A stretch of 7,689 bases of DNA, from the NCBI GenBank assembly GCA_937958365.1, contig CALFEW010000594.1, forward strand, positions 1 to 7,689, in the 5' to 3' direction. This DNA comes from an uncultured Chloroflexota bacterium. GTDB lineage: Bacteria > Chloroflexota > Anaerolineae > Promineifilales > Promineifilaceae. The first letter of the stretch is position 1, and every line of letters begins with the position of its first letter. Under the pieces are notes generated by a model, which made no database searches, had not been told where the DNA came from, and saw only the letters and a list, made by a program, of their open reading frames with translations. Both the position numbers and the translations under genes were made by a program. Shown here one piece after another: positions 1 through 6,145 of this stretch.

Positions 1-1
1 G

Positions 2-1042
2 GCGTTGGCAAACGGCCGTCTCTCCGACGCCGCTGTGCCGGAACTGCCCGCCGAAGCGGGCGAATTGGGGGAAGTGGCGCGGCAGCTTCGCGCCAATCCG
101 CGGGCGATGGTTGTGCCCCACGTCAGCACCATCATCGGCAACCGCCAGCGAGATGCGGCGCTGACGGTGGCCCGGCAGATTACGGCCGTGCTGGAGAAAA
201 AGCAGCCTGGTGAAACGCTTTCGCTGGAACTTGTGCCCACCGACCTGGTTATCCCCCACGAGCAGGTGGACGAAAAACGGGTGGCGCGGCTGATGGGCCG
301 CCTGGAGGCCGACGGCTTGCTGGTGAATCCGCCGGTGACGACGTTTTGGCGCGGCCGTTACGTGGTGTTGGATGGGGCGACGCGCTCGACGGCGTTCAAG
401 TGGTTGGGTTATCCATATCTCATCGTCCAGGTTGTGCCGCCGGACGAGAACCGCTTTGATTTGCACACCTGGTATCACGTCATTTCCAGTGGGCAGAAGG
501 TGGCGAAACGGCCGTTTGCCGAACTGCAAGACCATCTGGCGGCCATCCCCGGCCTGAACCTGCGTTCCATCGCCCCGGCGGAAATCGGCCATATTTTTGA
601 TGATCCGACCACGCTCTGTTATTTTTTGGACCGGGATGGGGAAACGGCCGTGGCCCAGGCTGCGCCCGGTTTTGATCGCCTGGCGGTGATGAATGAGTTG
701 GTCGCCAGCTATACCCGTTGGGGCAATGTGGAGCGGACATTGCTGACCGATTTACCACGTTTGCTGGTGCAGTTTCCGCAGATGACGGCCGTGGCCATCT
801 TCCCCCAATTCCAGCCGGAGATGGTGTTCGAGGTTGCCAGCCGCGGCGAACTGGTCCCCGCCGGGCTGACCCGCTTTGTCATCCCTGGCCGCGTCTTGCG
901 CCTGAACGCCGATTTGTCCCGCCTGAAGCAAGACGAACCCCTGCCGGCCAAACGCGCCTGGTTTAACCAATTCCTGGAAGAAAAACTGGCCCACAGCCGC
1001 CTGCGCTACTACGAAGAGCCGGTGATTCTGTTGGATGAATGA
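2..1042 (+). CDS. ParB/sulfiredoxin-fold protein (SbnI/SerK-like), 5' end open
   Basis: The reading frame is open to the left window edge. The first in-window start-like codon is TTG at 5 and the first ATG is at 107, so the true start may lie upstream. Numbering from TTG gives 345 residues. Residues about 76-146 resemble the ParB N-terminal/sulfiredoxin fold: an acidic turn with E86 and a VDEKRVARLMGRLEADG helix (88-104), then a strand leading into VLDGATRSTAFKWLG (121-135). This matches the layout of the nucleotide-binding core of ParB-like proteins, including the free-serine kinases SbnI and SerK. About 200 further residues are mixed alpha/beta; I do not recognise them. No helix-turn-helix or parS-binding domain is evident, so a role in chromosome partition is unlikely. 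A small-molecule kinase or nucleotide-dependent regulator is plausible but inferred. There is no signal peptide, so it is probably cytosolic. It converges with the ABC permease gene. Confidence 0.7.
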   Translation, partial: ALANGRLSDAAVPELPAEAGELGEVARQLRANPRAMVVPHVSTIIGNRQRDAALTVARQITAVLEKKQPGETLSLELVPTDLVIPHEQVDEKRVARLMGRLEADGLLVNPPVTTFWRGRYVVLDGATRSTAFKWLGYPYLIVQVVPPDENRFDLHTWYHVISSGQKVAKRPFAELQDHLAAIPGLNLRSIAPAEIGHIFDDPTTLCYFLDRDGETAVAQAAPGFDRLAVMNELVASYTRWGNVERTLLTDLPRLLVQFPQMTAVAIFPQFQPEMVFEVASRGELVPAGLTRFVIPGRVLRLNADLSRLKQDEPLPAKRAWFNQFLEEKLAHSRLRYYEEPVILLDE

Positions 1043-1064
1043 AGGAGTTGTGGGGGTTGAGGAC

Positions 1065-1158
1065 TCGTATACCGTATTCCGTAATCCGATGGCGTTTGCC
1101 AGAGGTAGCACCTACGGAATACCGAATACGGAATACGGCATACGGAATACGGAATACC
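1065..1158. repeat. Heptanucleotide repeat foldback between convergent genes
   Basis: Units of 7 bp run on one strand as CCGTATT (1072-1078) and CCGTAAT (1079-1085). After an unrelated spacer they return on the opposite strand as six contiguous units from 1115 to 1156, mostly CGGAATA with single-base variants. The segments 1067-1088 and 1136-1157 can pair at 19 of 22 positions. The element fills most of the gap between two converging genes, so a large RNA stem could end or stabilise both transcripts. No T-tract follows, so it is not a standard intrinsic terminator. It shares its unit with the arrays at 5354 and 6126. Confidence 0.85.
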
Positions 1159-1168
1159 TCCCCCACAC

Positions 1169-1957
1169 CTATTTCCAGCGCGTTAGAATCACTTCGCGCT
1201 GGAATAGTTTCACGCTCAGGTACACCAGCAGGACATCTACGGCCACCAAAATAGCGGCCATGACCATTACCAGCCGCACGTTTATCAGCAGCCAGCCCAC
1301 CGATTGCCCCAAAATCAGAAAGATGATCGGCAAAATCACCAGCGCCGACAACTGCTCGGCGACGCGGGGGTCTGTTACCCGCGACGATACCATCACCGCG
1401 ACGGTGACGGCAAACAAGGTGAGCAGCGGACTGACGACAAAAATGGCTAACATCCACATGGGGTCCATCGCCCTGGCAAACACCTCATCTGTCACCATAA
1501 AACGGGCGCTGACGATGTAGACAATGAACGCCAGCCACGTCACTATGACGGCCGGTGTGCAGGCCGCTACCATTTTGCCTATGAGTAATTCGGTGGTGGT
1601 GATGGGCGTGGCTAAAAGCGGCTCCAAACTGCGCGCCGATTTTTCGCCGACGATGCTGTAGGCGGCGATGGTCACAGGAATCGCCACCGGCAAAATCATG
1701 AACATGAGGGTGTAGAGGTTGAGCATGTAGACCGACGTGCAATCAATCTCTGAGAGGCCAATGCACATGTCGCCAAAAAACTCGATGCTTTCGGCGTCCA
1801 TGTTGTTGACTTCTTCGGGGACGCGGCTGGTGAAGTAGAGCGTCACCAGTGGCAGCGCGGTGAGAATAAGCGGTAAAAAGGCGACGGTAAACAAAACCAG
1901 TCGGTTTTTGAAGACCTCGGCCCATTCTTTGCTGATGATTGTGGTTATCTTTTGCAT
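1169..1957 (-). CDS. ABC-2 type transporter permease
   Basis: A 262-residue membrane subunit of an ABC exporter. The hydrophobic segments suggest six transmembrane helices at about 20-43, 77-103, 127-149, 167-190, 204-226 and 228-251. A polar loop at 44-76, probably outside the cell, carries two cysteines (C65, C73). The stretch after helix 2, GEKSARSLEPLLATPITTTE (104-123), is the conserved cytoplasmic coupling segment typical of ABC-2/NatB-like permeases, which contacts the ATPase. The ATG at 1957 has a GGAAAGG ribosome site nine bases upstream on the minus strand. The ATPase gene stops only 25 bases before it, so the two are surely cotranscribed. The substrate cannot be told from sequence. 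Candidates for such pairs include sodium, peptides, lipids and antibiotics. One permease per ATPase implies a homodimeric membrane part, unless another subunit lies elsewhere. Confidence 0.92.
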   Translation of the reverse strand: MQKITTIISKEWAEVFKNRLVLFTVAFLPLILTALPLVTLYFTSRVPEEVNNMDAESIEFFGDMCIGLSEIDCTSVYMLNLYTLMFMILPVAIPVTIAAYSIVGEKSARSLEPLLATPITTTELLIGKMVAACTPAVIVTWLAFIVYIVSARFMVTDEVFARAMDPMWMLAIFVVSPLLTLFAVTVAVMVSSRVTDPRVAEQLSALVILPIIFLILGQSVGWLLINVRLVMVMAAILVAVDVLLVYLSVKLFQREVILTRWK

Positions 1958-1982
1958 GGCAGGCAGCCTTTCCGTCTGGTCG

Positions 1983-2891
1983 TTAATTTTGGTTGACCAG
2001 TTGCAGATAAATATCTTCTAACGAGTGGCGCAGTTCGCCCACGAAGCGAATGTTGGCTCCGGCCTGCACCAGCAGGCGGATGAGGTCCGGGTTGTGGTTT
2101 TCGGGGTTGTCCAGGGCGACGATGAGCTTGTTTTCGACGGCTTCGGCGCGGTGGAGGTAGGGCAGGTTTTGTACGATGGGGAGGTAGGAAACGGCCGTTT
2201 CCCCCAAATGAAACACCACCTGCCGCCCATACAACTGCTGCCGCAGTCCGGCCGTCGTATCCACCACCCGCAGCCGCGTCTTAAATACCGCCAGCCGGTC
2301 ACATAAACGCTCTGCCTCGTCCAGATTGTGCGTGCAGATAAAAATTGTGCGCCCTTGCTGGCTCAGTTCCTCGATAAAATCGCGCACCAGCTTGGCCGCT
2401 TCCGGGTCCAGCCCAGACGTGGGTTCATCCAGGAAGAGAATGCGCGGTTCGTGCAGCAAAGCGCGGGCGATGGCCAGCTTTTGCCGCATCCCTTTGCTAA
2501 AGGTGCCCGCCTCGTCGTGGCGGCGGTCCCACAAGCCCAGCATCCGCAGATACTTCTCCACCTGGCCGGGCACGTCTTTCACCTCGTACAACGTGGCAAA
2601 AATTGTCATGTTGCGCCAAGCAGACAGTCGGTCATACATGCCCGGCGTTTCCGTGAGAATGCCCACGTTGCGCCGGATTTGCTGGTCGTCGCGGCCGACC
2701 TGATAGCCCATCACCGTGGCCGTGCCGCCAGTGGGGGCGATGAGACTGGTCAACATGCGTACTGTTGTTGTTTTGCCTGCTCCGTTCGGCCCTAAAAAGC
2801 CAAACACTTCGCCTTCGCCGATCTCCAGCGTCAGGCGGTCTACGGCCAGGTTGTCGTCAAATTTTTTGGTAAGGTTTTCGGTTCTAATCAT
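1983..2891 (-). CDS. ABC transporter ATP-binding protein
   Basis: A 302-residue ATPase that powers the permease encoded just downstream. Visible motifs are Walker A GPNGAGKT (34-41), signature FSKGMRQK (131-138), Walker B ILFLDEPTSGLDP (151-163) and switch histidine H188 in ICTHNLDEAE. The Q-loop region reads ILTETPGMYDRLS (79-91), so the usual glutamine is replaced by Thr/Glu, as I recall from some exporters of this group. Residues after about 215 form the C-terminal extension common in DrrA/NatA-like ATPases. The frame runs on upstream to an ATG at 3008, but that start lies inside the protease gene and would translate the intergenic hairpin, so I chose ATG 2891. No clear Shine-Dalgarno precedes it; translation may be coupled or weak. 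It is the middle gene of a protease-ATPase-permease unit. Confidence 0.94.
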   Translation of the reverse strand: MIRTENLTKKFDDNLAVDRLTLEIGEGEVFGFLGPNGAGKTTTVRMLTSLIAPTGGTATVMGYQVGRDDQQIRRNVGILTETPGMYDRLSAWRNMTIFATLYEVKDVPGQVEKYLRMLGLWDRRHDEAGTFSKGMRQKLAIARALLHEPRILFLDEPTSGLDPEAAKLVRDFIEELSQQGRTIFICTHNLDEAERLCDRLAVFKTRLRVVDTTAGLRQQLYGRQVVFHLGETAVSYLPIVQNLPYLHRAEAVENKLIVALDNPENHNPDLIRLLVQAGANIRFVGELRHSLEDIYLQLVNQN

Positions 2892-2915
2892 GAGGTTTCT
2901 CGATAGCTTTGTCTC

Positions 2916-2954
2916 GACAGCTTCCCGGAAGCTCCAAGCTTCCGGGAAGTTGTC
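2916..2954. repeat. Duplicated 15-bp palindrome forming an 18-bp hairpin
   Basis: The left arm 2916-2933 pairs with the right arm 2937-2954 at 17 of 18 positions around a CCA loop; the one mismatch is a G-U or A-C pair depending on strand. Each arm also contains its own 15-bp palindrome: AGCTTCCCGGAAGCT at 2919-2933 and AGCTTCCGGGAAGTT at 2937-2951, with centres 18 bp apart. It occupies most of the 67-base gap between the protease and ATPase genes of one operon. It could act as an mRNA processing or stability stem, as a paired operator, or as a dispersed intergenic repeat. Confidence 0.85.
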
Positions 2955-2958
2955 TGGG

Positions 2959-3819
2959 TTATTCCGAATACTTGCTTTTTTCCAGGGTGTCGCCGGAAAA
3001 TACACCATCGTGGGGTAAAATGGGCGCGATGGGCGGCAGCGGCTCTATCTCCGGTTCCACCGGCTCCGGCGTGCGCAGCCAGAAGATGATGCCCAGGCTT
3101 AGCAAGGCCATCACGCCAATCAGCGCTTCGGTGACGTAGGCATTCCAGGTGGAAGCAGCTACCACCGCGATAAAGTTGAGCAGGGTGTGCCACAGGATGG
3201 AGAGCGCCAGCCAGCCGATTTGCCGCCGCACAAACACCTGCATGACCAGCAGCGACATGGCCAGATGGGCGGTGATGGCAAATAAGCGCTCTAACCAGCC
3301 CATCATCACCAGGGCAAATGGCGCGTTTAACATGGCGGTAATCTGGCTGTTTACCAGCGGTAATTGATCCGCAGGAACGACATTTTGCAGCATTCCCTGG
3401 CTCATGGCTCCCAGGATGATGGCGTTCAGACCGAGGGAAGCGCCAAGCAGCATGGATTCGATGCCGCCGTGTCCGGCGCCCAGCATGAGGCCGGTTCCCC
3501 AGGTGCGGGCGTCTTTGGCCCAAAAGCGATAGGTGAGGTAGCGTGCGCCTTCTTCAAAGACACCGGCGGATAAACCCAAGAATAGAGCGATGATGATGAG
3601 GTTGGGGAGAACGGCCGTATCTGTCGGCAGCAACTGCCAGCGCTGCAACACCAACCAATTGAACGGTATGTGCAACACCTGCGAACCAATAAACGTCACC
3701 ATGCCGATGAAGAACAAACCCCATCGGGCGCGCCGCTTTTTGTGAATCCACCAACCGGCCAGAATCGGCATAGCCAGCATCAAAAAAGCACTTAAAAAAT
3801 AGGGTCCAAAAGCGATCAT
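2959..3819 (-). CDS. YhfC-family glutamic-type intramembrane protease
   Basis: A 286-residue polytopic membrane protein of the YhfC type, related to CAAX-type (Abi) glutamic intramembrane proteases. Putative active-site motifs lie in membrane segments: EEGAR (89-93), GHGGIES with H117 and E121, ERLFAITAH with E177 and H185, and HTLLN with H211 and N215. Around eight hydrophobic helices cover residues 3-248. A proline- and acid-rich tail (250-286) should be cytoplasmic or disordered. The ATG at 3819 is preceded by AAGGTG seven bases upstream on the minus strand, a usable ribosome site. It is the first gene of a unit with an ABC ATPase and permease. Family members are predicted to cleave membrane-embedded substrates, but most have no known target. 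A role in maturing or controlling the exporter or its cargo is inferred from gene order only. Confidence 0.85.
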   Translation of the reverse strand: MIAFGPYFLSAFLMLAMPILAGWWIHKKRRARWGLFFIGMVTFIGSQVLHIPFNWLVLQRWQLLPTDTAVLPNLIIIALFLGLSAGVFEEGARYLTYRFWAKDARTWGTGLMLGAGHGGIESMLLGASLGLNAIILGAMSQGMLQNVVPADQLPLVNSQITAMLNAPFALVMMGWLERLFAITAHLAMSLLVMQVFVRRQIGWLALSILWHTLLNFIAVVAASTWNAYVTEALIGVMALLSLGIIFWLRTPEPVEPEIEPLPPIAPILPHDGVFSGDTLEKSKYSE

Positions 3820-3823
3820 TTTT

Positions 3824-3853
3824 TTGTCACCTTACCACTTTGTCGGCTATAGT
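3824..3853 (+). promoter_or_regulatory. Predicted sigma-70-type promoter for mgtE
   Basis: The -35 is TTGTCA (3824-3829, five of six consensus bases) and the -10 is TATAGT (3848-3853, five of six), with an 18-bp spacer. Transcription would start near 3860, giving a leader of about 117 bases before the mgtE start codon. The -35 lies only five bases from the start codon of the divergent protease gene. An alternative, TTGTCG/TATGGC with a 17-bp spacer further on, scores worse. Confidence 0.5.
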
Positions 3854-3860
3854 GTACCAG

Positions 3861-3890
3861 AATATGGCACAGGTACTTAGTGCTTGTAAA
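3861..3890 (-). promoter_or_regulatory. Possible promoter for the protease-ABC operon
   Basis: On the minus strand, TTTACA (3890-3885) and CATATT (3866-3861) are 18 bp apart, matching five and four of six consensus bases. Transcription would start near 3854, about 35 bases before the protease ATG. This would overlap the mgtE promoter region head to head. The -10 is poor, so this is tentative. Confidence 0.3.
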
Positions 3891-3944
3891 ACCAACTCCT
3901 GCATTAGGAGGGAAGATCGGGGTGGGGGAATGGCGTACCTGTGC
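3867..3944 (+). promoter_or_regulatory. mgtE leader with long-range inverted repeat (candidate cis-regulatory RNA)
   Basis: GCACAGGTAC (3867-3876) is matched exactly by its reverse complement GTACCTGTGC (3935-3944), 58 bases away. Within the loop, CTCCT-GCATT-AGGAG can form a small hairpin. The predicted transcript starts about seven bases before the left arm, and the right arm ends 18 bases before the mgtE ribosome site. This is the layout of a closed-stem riboswitch or attenuator. Magnesium transporter genes are often under such control, but I do not see the M-box consensus. The left GCAC can also pair with GTGC at 3880-3883, giving an alternative local stem. DNA-level operator function is the other explanation. 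Confidence 0.45.
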
Positions 3945-3976
3945 AGACACAGATGATTAACGAAGGAGGTCTCATC

Positions 3977-5332
3977 GTGGAACAACAAGGTCTCAGCCTA
4001 CCGACAGCGAGCGAACTTGAAGCGCTCATTGATACGCTTGATCTAGATAGCCTGCGCCAGACGTTGGCTTATATTCACCCGGCCGACATCGCCGATTTGC
4101 TGGATGGTTTGCCGGCAGAGAAGGCGGTGATTGTCTTTGAACTGCTCTCGATTGAAGTGGGCAGCGAAGTGCTAGACGAGACCGGCAGTCTGGTACGCCA
4201 GGAACTGCTGGAAAAAGTAGACGACGAAAAGCTGGCTGATTTACTCGACGAGCTGCCGATGGACGACGCCGCCGAGTTCCTGGAAGACCTGCCCGACGAC
4301 GTATCTGACCGGCTGATCATGCTGATGGAGCCGGAAGAGGCGGCCGAGGTGCAGGAACTGCTGGGTTATGAGGACGGCACGGCCGGTCGTCTGATGACTC
4401 GTGACGTGGCCGCTTTGCGCCGCTTCTGGACGGTGGACGAGACGCTGCAATATCTGCGCACTTTGCAAGACGCCGAATCGCTGCATTACCTCTACGTGGT
4501 AGACCGGGACGACCGGCTGCTTGGCGTCGTGCCGCTGCGGGAACTGCTGCTGGCCCGGGCCGACACGACGATTGACCGCATCATGAATGATCAGGTGGTG
4601 GCCGTGCCGGTGACGGCCGATCAGGAAGAATTGGCCGAGATGGTGGCCCGTTATGACTTTTATTCGATACCGGTGGTGGATGGAAACGGCCGTTTCCTCG
4701 GCGCTGTCACCCACGATGATGTCATTGACGTGCTGGAAGAAGAGGCCACCGAAGACATCCAACGGCTGGGTGGTTCTGAACCGTTGGACCAACCCTACTT
4801 CGCCGTTTCTGTGATACAAATTGTGCGCAAGCGCATCGGCTGGCTGCTTTTGTTGTTCATCGCCTCCACCCTCACCGGCACGGTCATCAACATCTTCCAG
4901 GAAGATTTGGAATCGGTTATCGTCCTCAGCCTCTTCATCCCGCTCATCATCGGCACAGGCGGTAACGCCGGTTCACAAACCGTAGCGACCATCATCCGCG
5001 CCATCACGCTGGACGAAGTGCGCCTGAGCAGCCTGGGGCAGGCGTTGAAGCGCGAAGTCTCAGTCGGCCTGATTTTGGGCCTGGCGATGACCGGCGTGGG
5101 GCTGCTGCGTGCGTTCACCTGGGGCACGGGCTTCGAGATAGCCCTGGTGGTGGGCCTCACCCTGGCGGCCGTCGTTATCTGGGCGACCACCGTGGCGACG
5201 CTGGTTCCCATCATGGCCGACCGATTCCACATTGATCCCACCGTCATCAGCGGCCCGATGATTACTACCATCGTAGACGCCACCGGCTTGTTGATTTATT
5301 TTCTGCTGGCAAAAGCGATTTTGGGCCTGTAG
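3977..5332 (+). CDS. mgtE: Magnesium transporter MgtE
   Basis: A 451-residue channel-like Mg2+ importer of normal length for the family. The acidic helical N domain covers about 15-130. A GRLMT junction (137-141) leads into two CBS domains at about 141-200 and 204-259, which in known MgtE bind Mg2+ and close the pore when cytosolic magnesium is high. Five membrane helices follow at about 286-308, 313-338, 361-383, 385-410 and 425-449. The pore signature PLIIGTGGNAGSQ (322-334) and the final-helix motif GPMITTIVDATGL with D434, matching the selectivity aspartate, are intact. I chose GTG 3977 because AAGGAGG (3963-3969) sits seven bases upstream. An in-frame GTG at 3941 lies inside the leader's inverted repeat and has no ribosome site. 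Probably cotranscribed with, or read into, the sirtuin gene 63 bases downstream. Confidence 0.96.
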   Translation: MEQQGLSLPTASELEALIDTLDLDSLRQTLAYIHPADIADLLDGLPAEKAVIVFELLSIEVGSEVLDETGSLVRQELLEKVDDEKLADLLDELPMDDAAEFLEDLPDDVSDRLIMLMEPEEAAEVQELLGYEDGTAGRLMTRDVAALRRFWTVDETLQYLRTLQDAESLHYLYVVDRDDRLLGVVPLRELLLARADTTIDRIMNDQVVAVPVTADQEELAEMVARYDFYSIPVVDGNGRFLGAVTHDDVIDVLEEEATEDIQRLGGSEPLDQPYFAVSVIQIVRKRIGWLLLLFIASTLTGTVINIFQEDLESVIVLSLFIPLIIGTGGNAGSQTVATIIRAITLDEVRLSSLGQALKREVSVGLILGLAMTGVGLLRAFTWGTGFEIALVVGLTLAAVVIWATTVATLVPIMADRFHIDPTVISGPMITTIVDATGLLIYFLLAKAILGL

Positions 5333-5353
5333 AGGTGACAGGGTGGCAACATT

Positions 5354-5381
5354 CCGAAATCCGAAATCCGAAATCCGAAAT
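5354..5381. repeat. Four perfect tandem copies of CCGAAAT
   Basis: Four identical 7-bp units run head to tail in the 63-base gap between mgtE and the sirtuin gene, ending just before the sirtuin ribosome site. There is no opposing arm, so unlike the arrays at 1065 and 6126 it cannot fold back on itself. The period and the CCG core are shared with those arrays. Confidence 0.9.
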
Positions 5382-5395
5382 TCCCAGGGGGTTGC

Positions 5396-6145
5396 ATGGA
5401 CAAAGTTGATTTTCCGGCTGATTTGATTACCCGGCTGCGTGGGGCGCAGAGGGTGGCGGTGTTGACCGGGGCAGGTATTTCAGCGGAGAGTGGCGTGCCC
5501 ACGTTTCGGGAAGCACAGACCGGTTTGTGGGCGCAGTATGATCCGCAAGAGTTGGCGACGCCAACGGCTTTCCGGCGTAACCCGCGCCTGGTGTGGGAGT
5601 GGTATGCCTGGCGGCGGGAATTGGTGGCTCAGGCGCAGCCCAATCCCGGCCATCTGGCGCTGGTAGCGATGGAGCAGTGGGTCCCGCAGTTGACGTTGAT
5701 CACGCAGAATGTGGATGGTTTGCACGGCCGTGCCGGCAGCCAGCGGGTCATTGAACTGCATGGCAATATCATGCGCACCAAATGTTTTGCCGACGGCCGT
5801 TCCATCACCACCTGGCCGCCCACCGACGACGTGCCGCCCCGCTGCCCGCACTGCGGGGATTATTTGCGGCCGGATGTCGTCTGGTTTGGCGAAAGTTTGC
5901 CTTATGATGCATTGGCAACGGCCGTAGCCGCTGCCCGCGCCTGTGACGTTTTTTTGTCCATCGGTACGTCGGCGGTTGTCCAGCCGGCCGCCTCCTTGCC
6001 CCTGGAAGCCCTGCAAACCGGCGCAACTATTGTGGAGATCAATCCGCAGCCAACGCCCCTCAGCCGTTACGCCACCTTCGTCCTGGCCGGTTTGTCCGGT
6101 GAAATATTGCCTCAGCTTGTGGAGACCGTGTTCCGTAAGCCGTAA
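5396..6145 (+). CDS. Sir2-family NAD-dependent protein deacylase (class III-like)
   Basis: A 249-residue sirtuin that would remove acyl groups from lysine using NAD+, yielding nicotinamide and O-acyl-ADP-ribose. It acts in the cytosol. NAD-binding GAGISAESGVPTFR is at 25-38, QNVDGLHG at 104-111 with catalytic H122 in LHGN, and GTSAVVQPA at 190-198. Y70 and R73 in WEWYAWRREL match the Tyr/Arg pair that marks class III sirtuins (SIRT5, CobB), which prefer succinyl- or malonyl-lysine. In the zinc module only C130, C150 and C153 are seen; the usual fourth cysteine near C130 is missing. The ATG at 5396 follows AGGGGG (5386-5391) by four bases. The last codons, including the stop, lie inside a heptanucleotide repeat array. 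I leave the symbol blank because cobB and npdA naming varies. Confidence 0.93.
   Translation: MDKVDFPADLITRLRGAQRVAVLTGAGISAESGVPTFREAQTGLWAQYDPQELATPTAFRRNPRLVWEWYAWRRELVAQAQPNPGHLALVAMEQWVPQLTLITQNVDGLHGRAGSQRVIELHGNIMRTKCFADGRSITTWPPTDDVPPRCPHCGDYLRPDVVWFGESLPYDALATAVAAARACDVFLSIGTSAVVQPAASLPLEALQTGATIVEINPQPTPLSRYATFVLAGLSGEILPQLVETVFRKP

Noticed and set aside
1035..1520. Open frame on the plus strand across the heptad array and permease gene
   Set aside because: It is antisense to a well-supported permease gene, its residues are low-complexity, and it has no ribosome site or family resemblance.
2916..2954. Intrinsic transcription terminator
   Set aside because: The stem is strong, but neither strand has a T-tract directly after it, and it lies within an operon.
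2892..3008. Upstream extension of the ABC ATPase to an ATG at 3008
   Set aside because: The extension would overlap the protease gene and translate the intergenic hairpin. ATPases of this family begin at the MIRTENLTKKF-type strand encoded from 2891.
3907..3933. G-quadruplex in the mgtE leader
   Set aside because: There are only three runs of three or more G on this strand plus GG pairs, so a stable three-layer quadruplex is not supported.
3941..3976. Upstream GTG start for mgtE at 3941
   Set aside because: It lies inside the leader's right arm and has no ribosome site, while GTG 3977 has AAGGAGG at correct spacing.
3860..3976. M-box, cobalamin or yybP-ykoY riboswitch
   Set aside because: I looked for their conserved core words and did not find them, and the leader is shorter than an M-box. 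It is kept only as an unnamed candidate.
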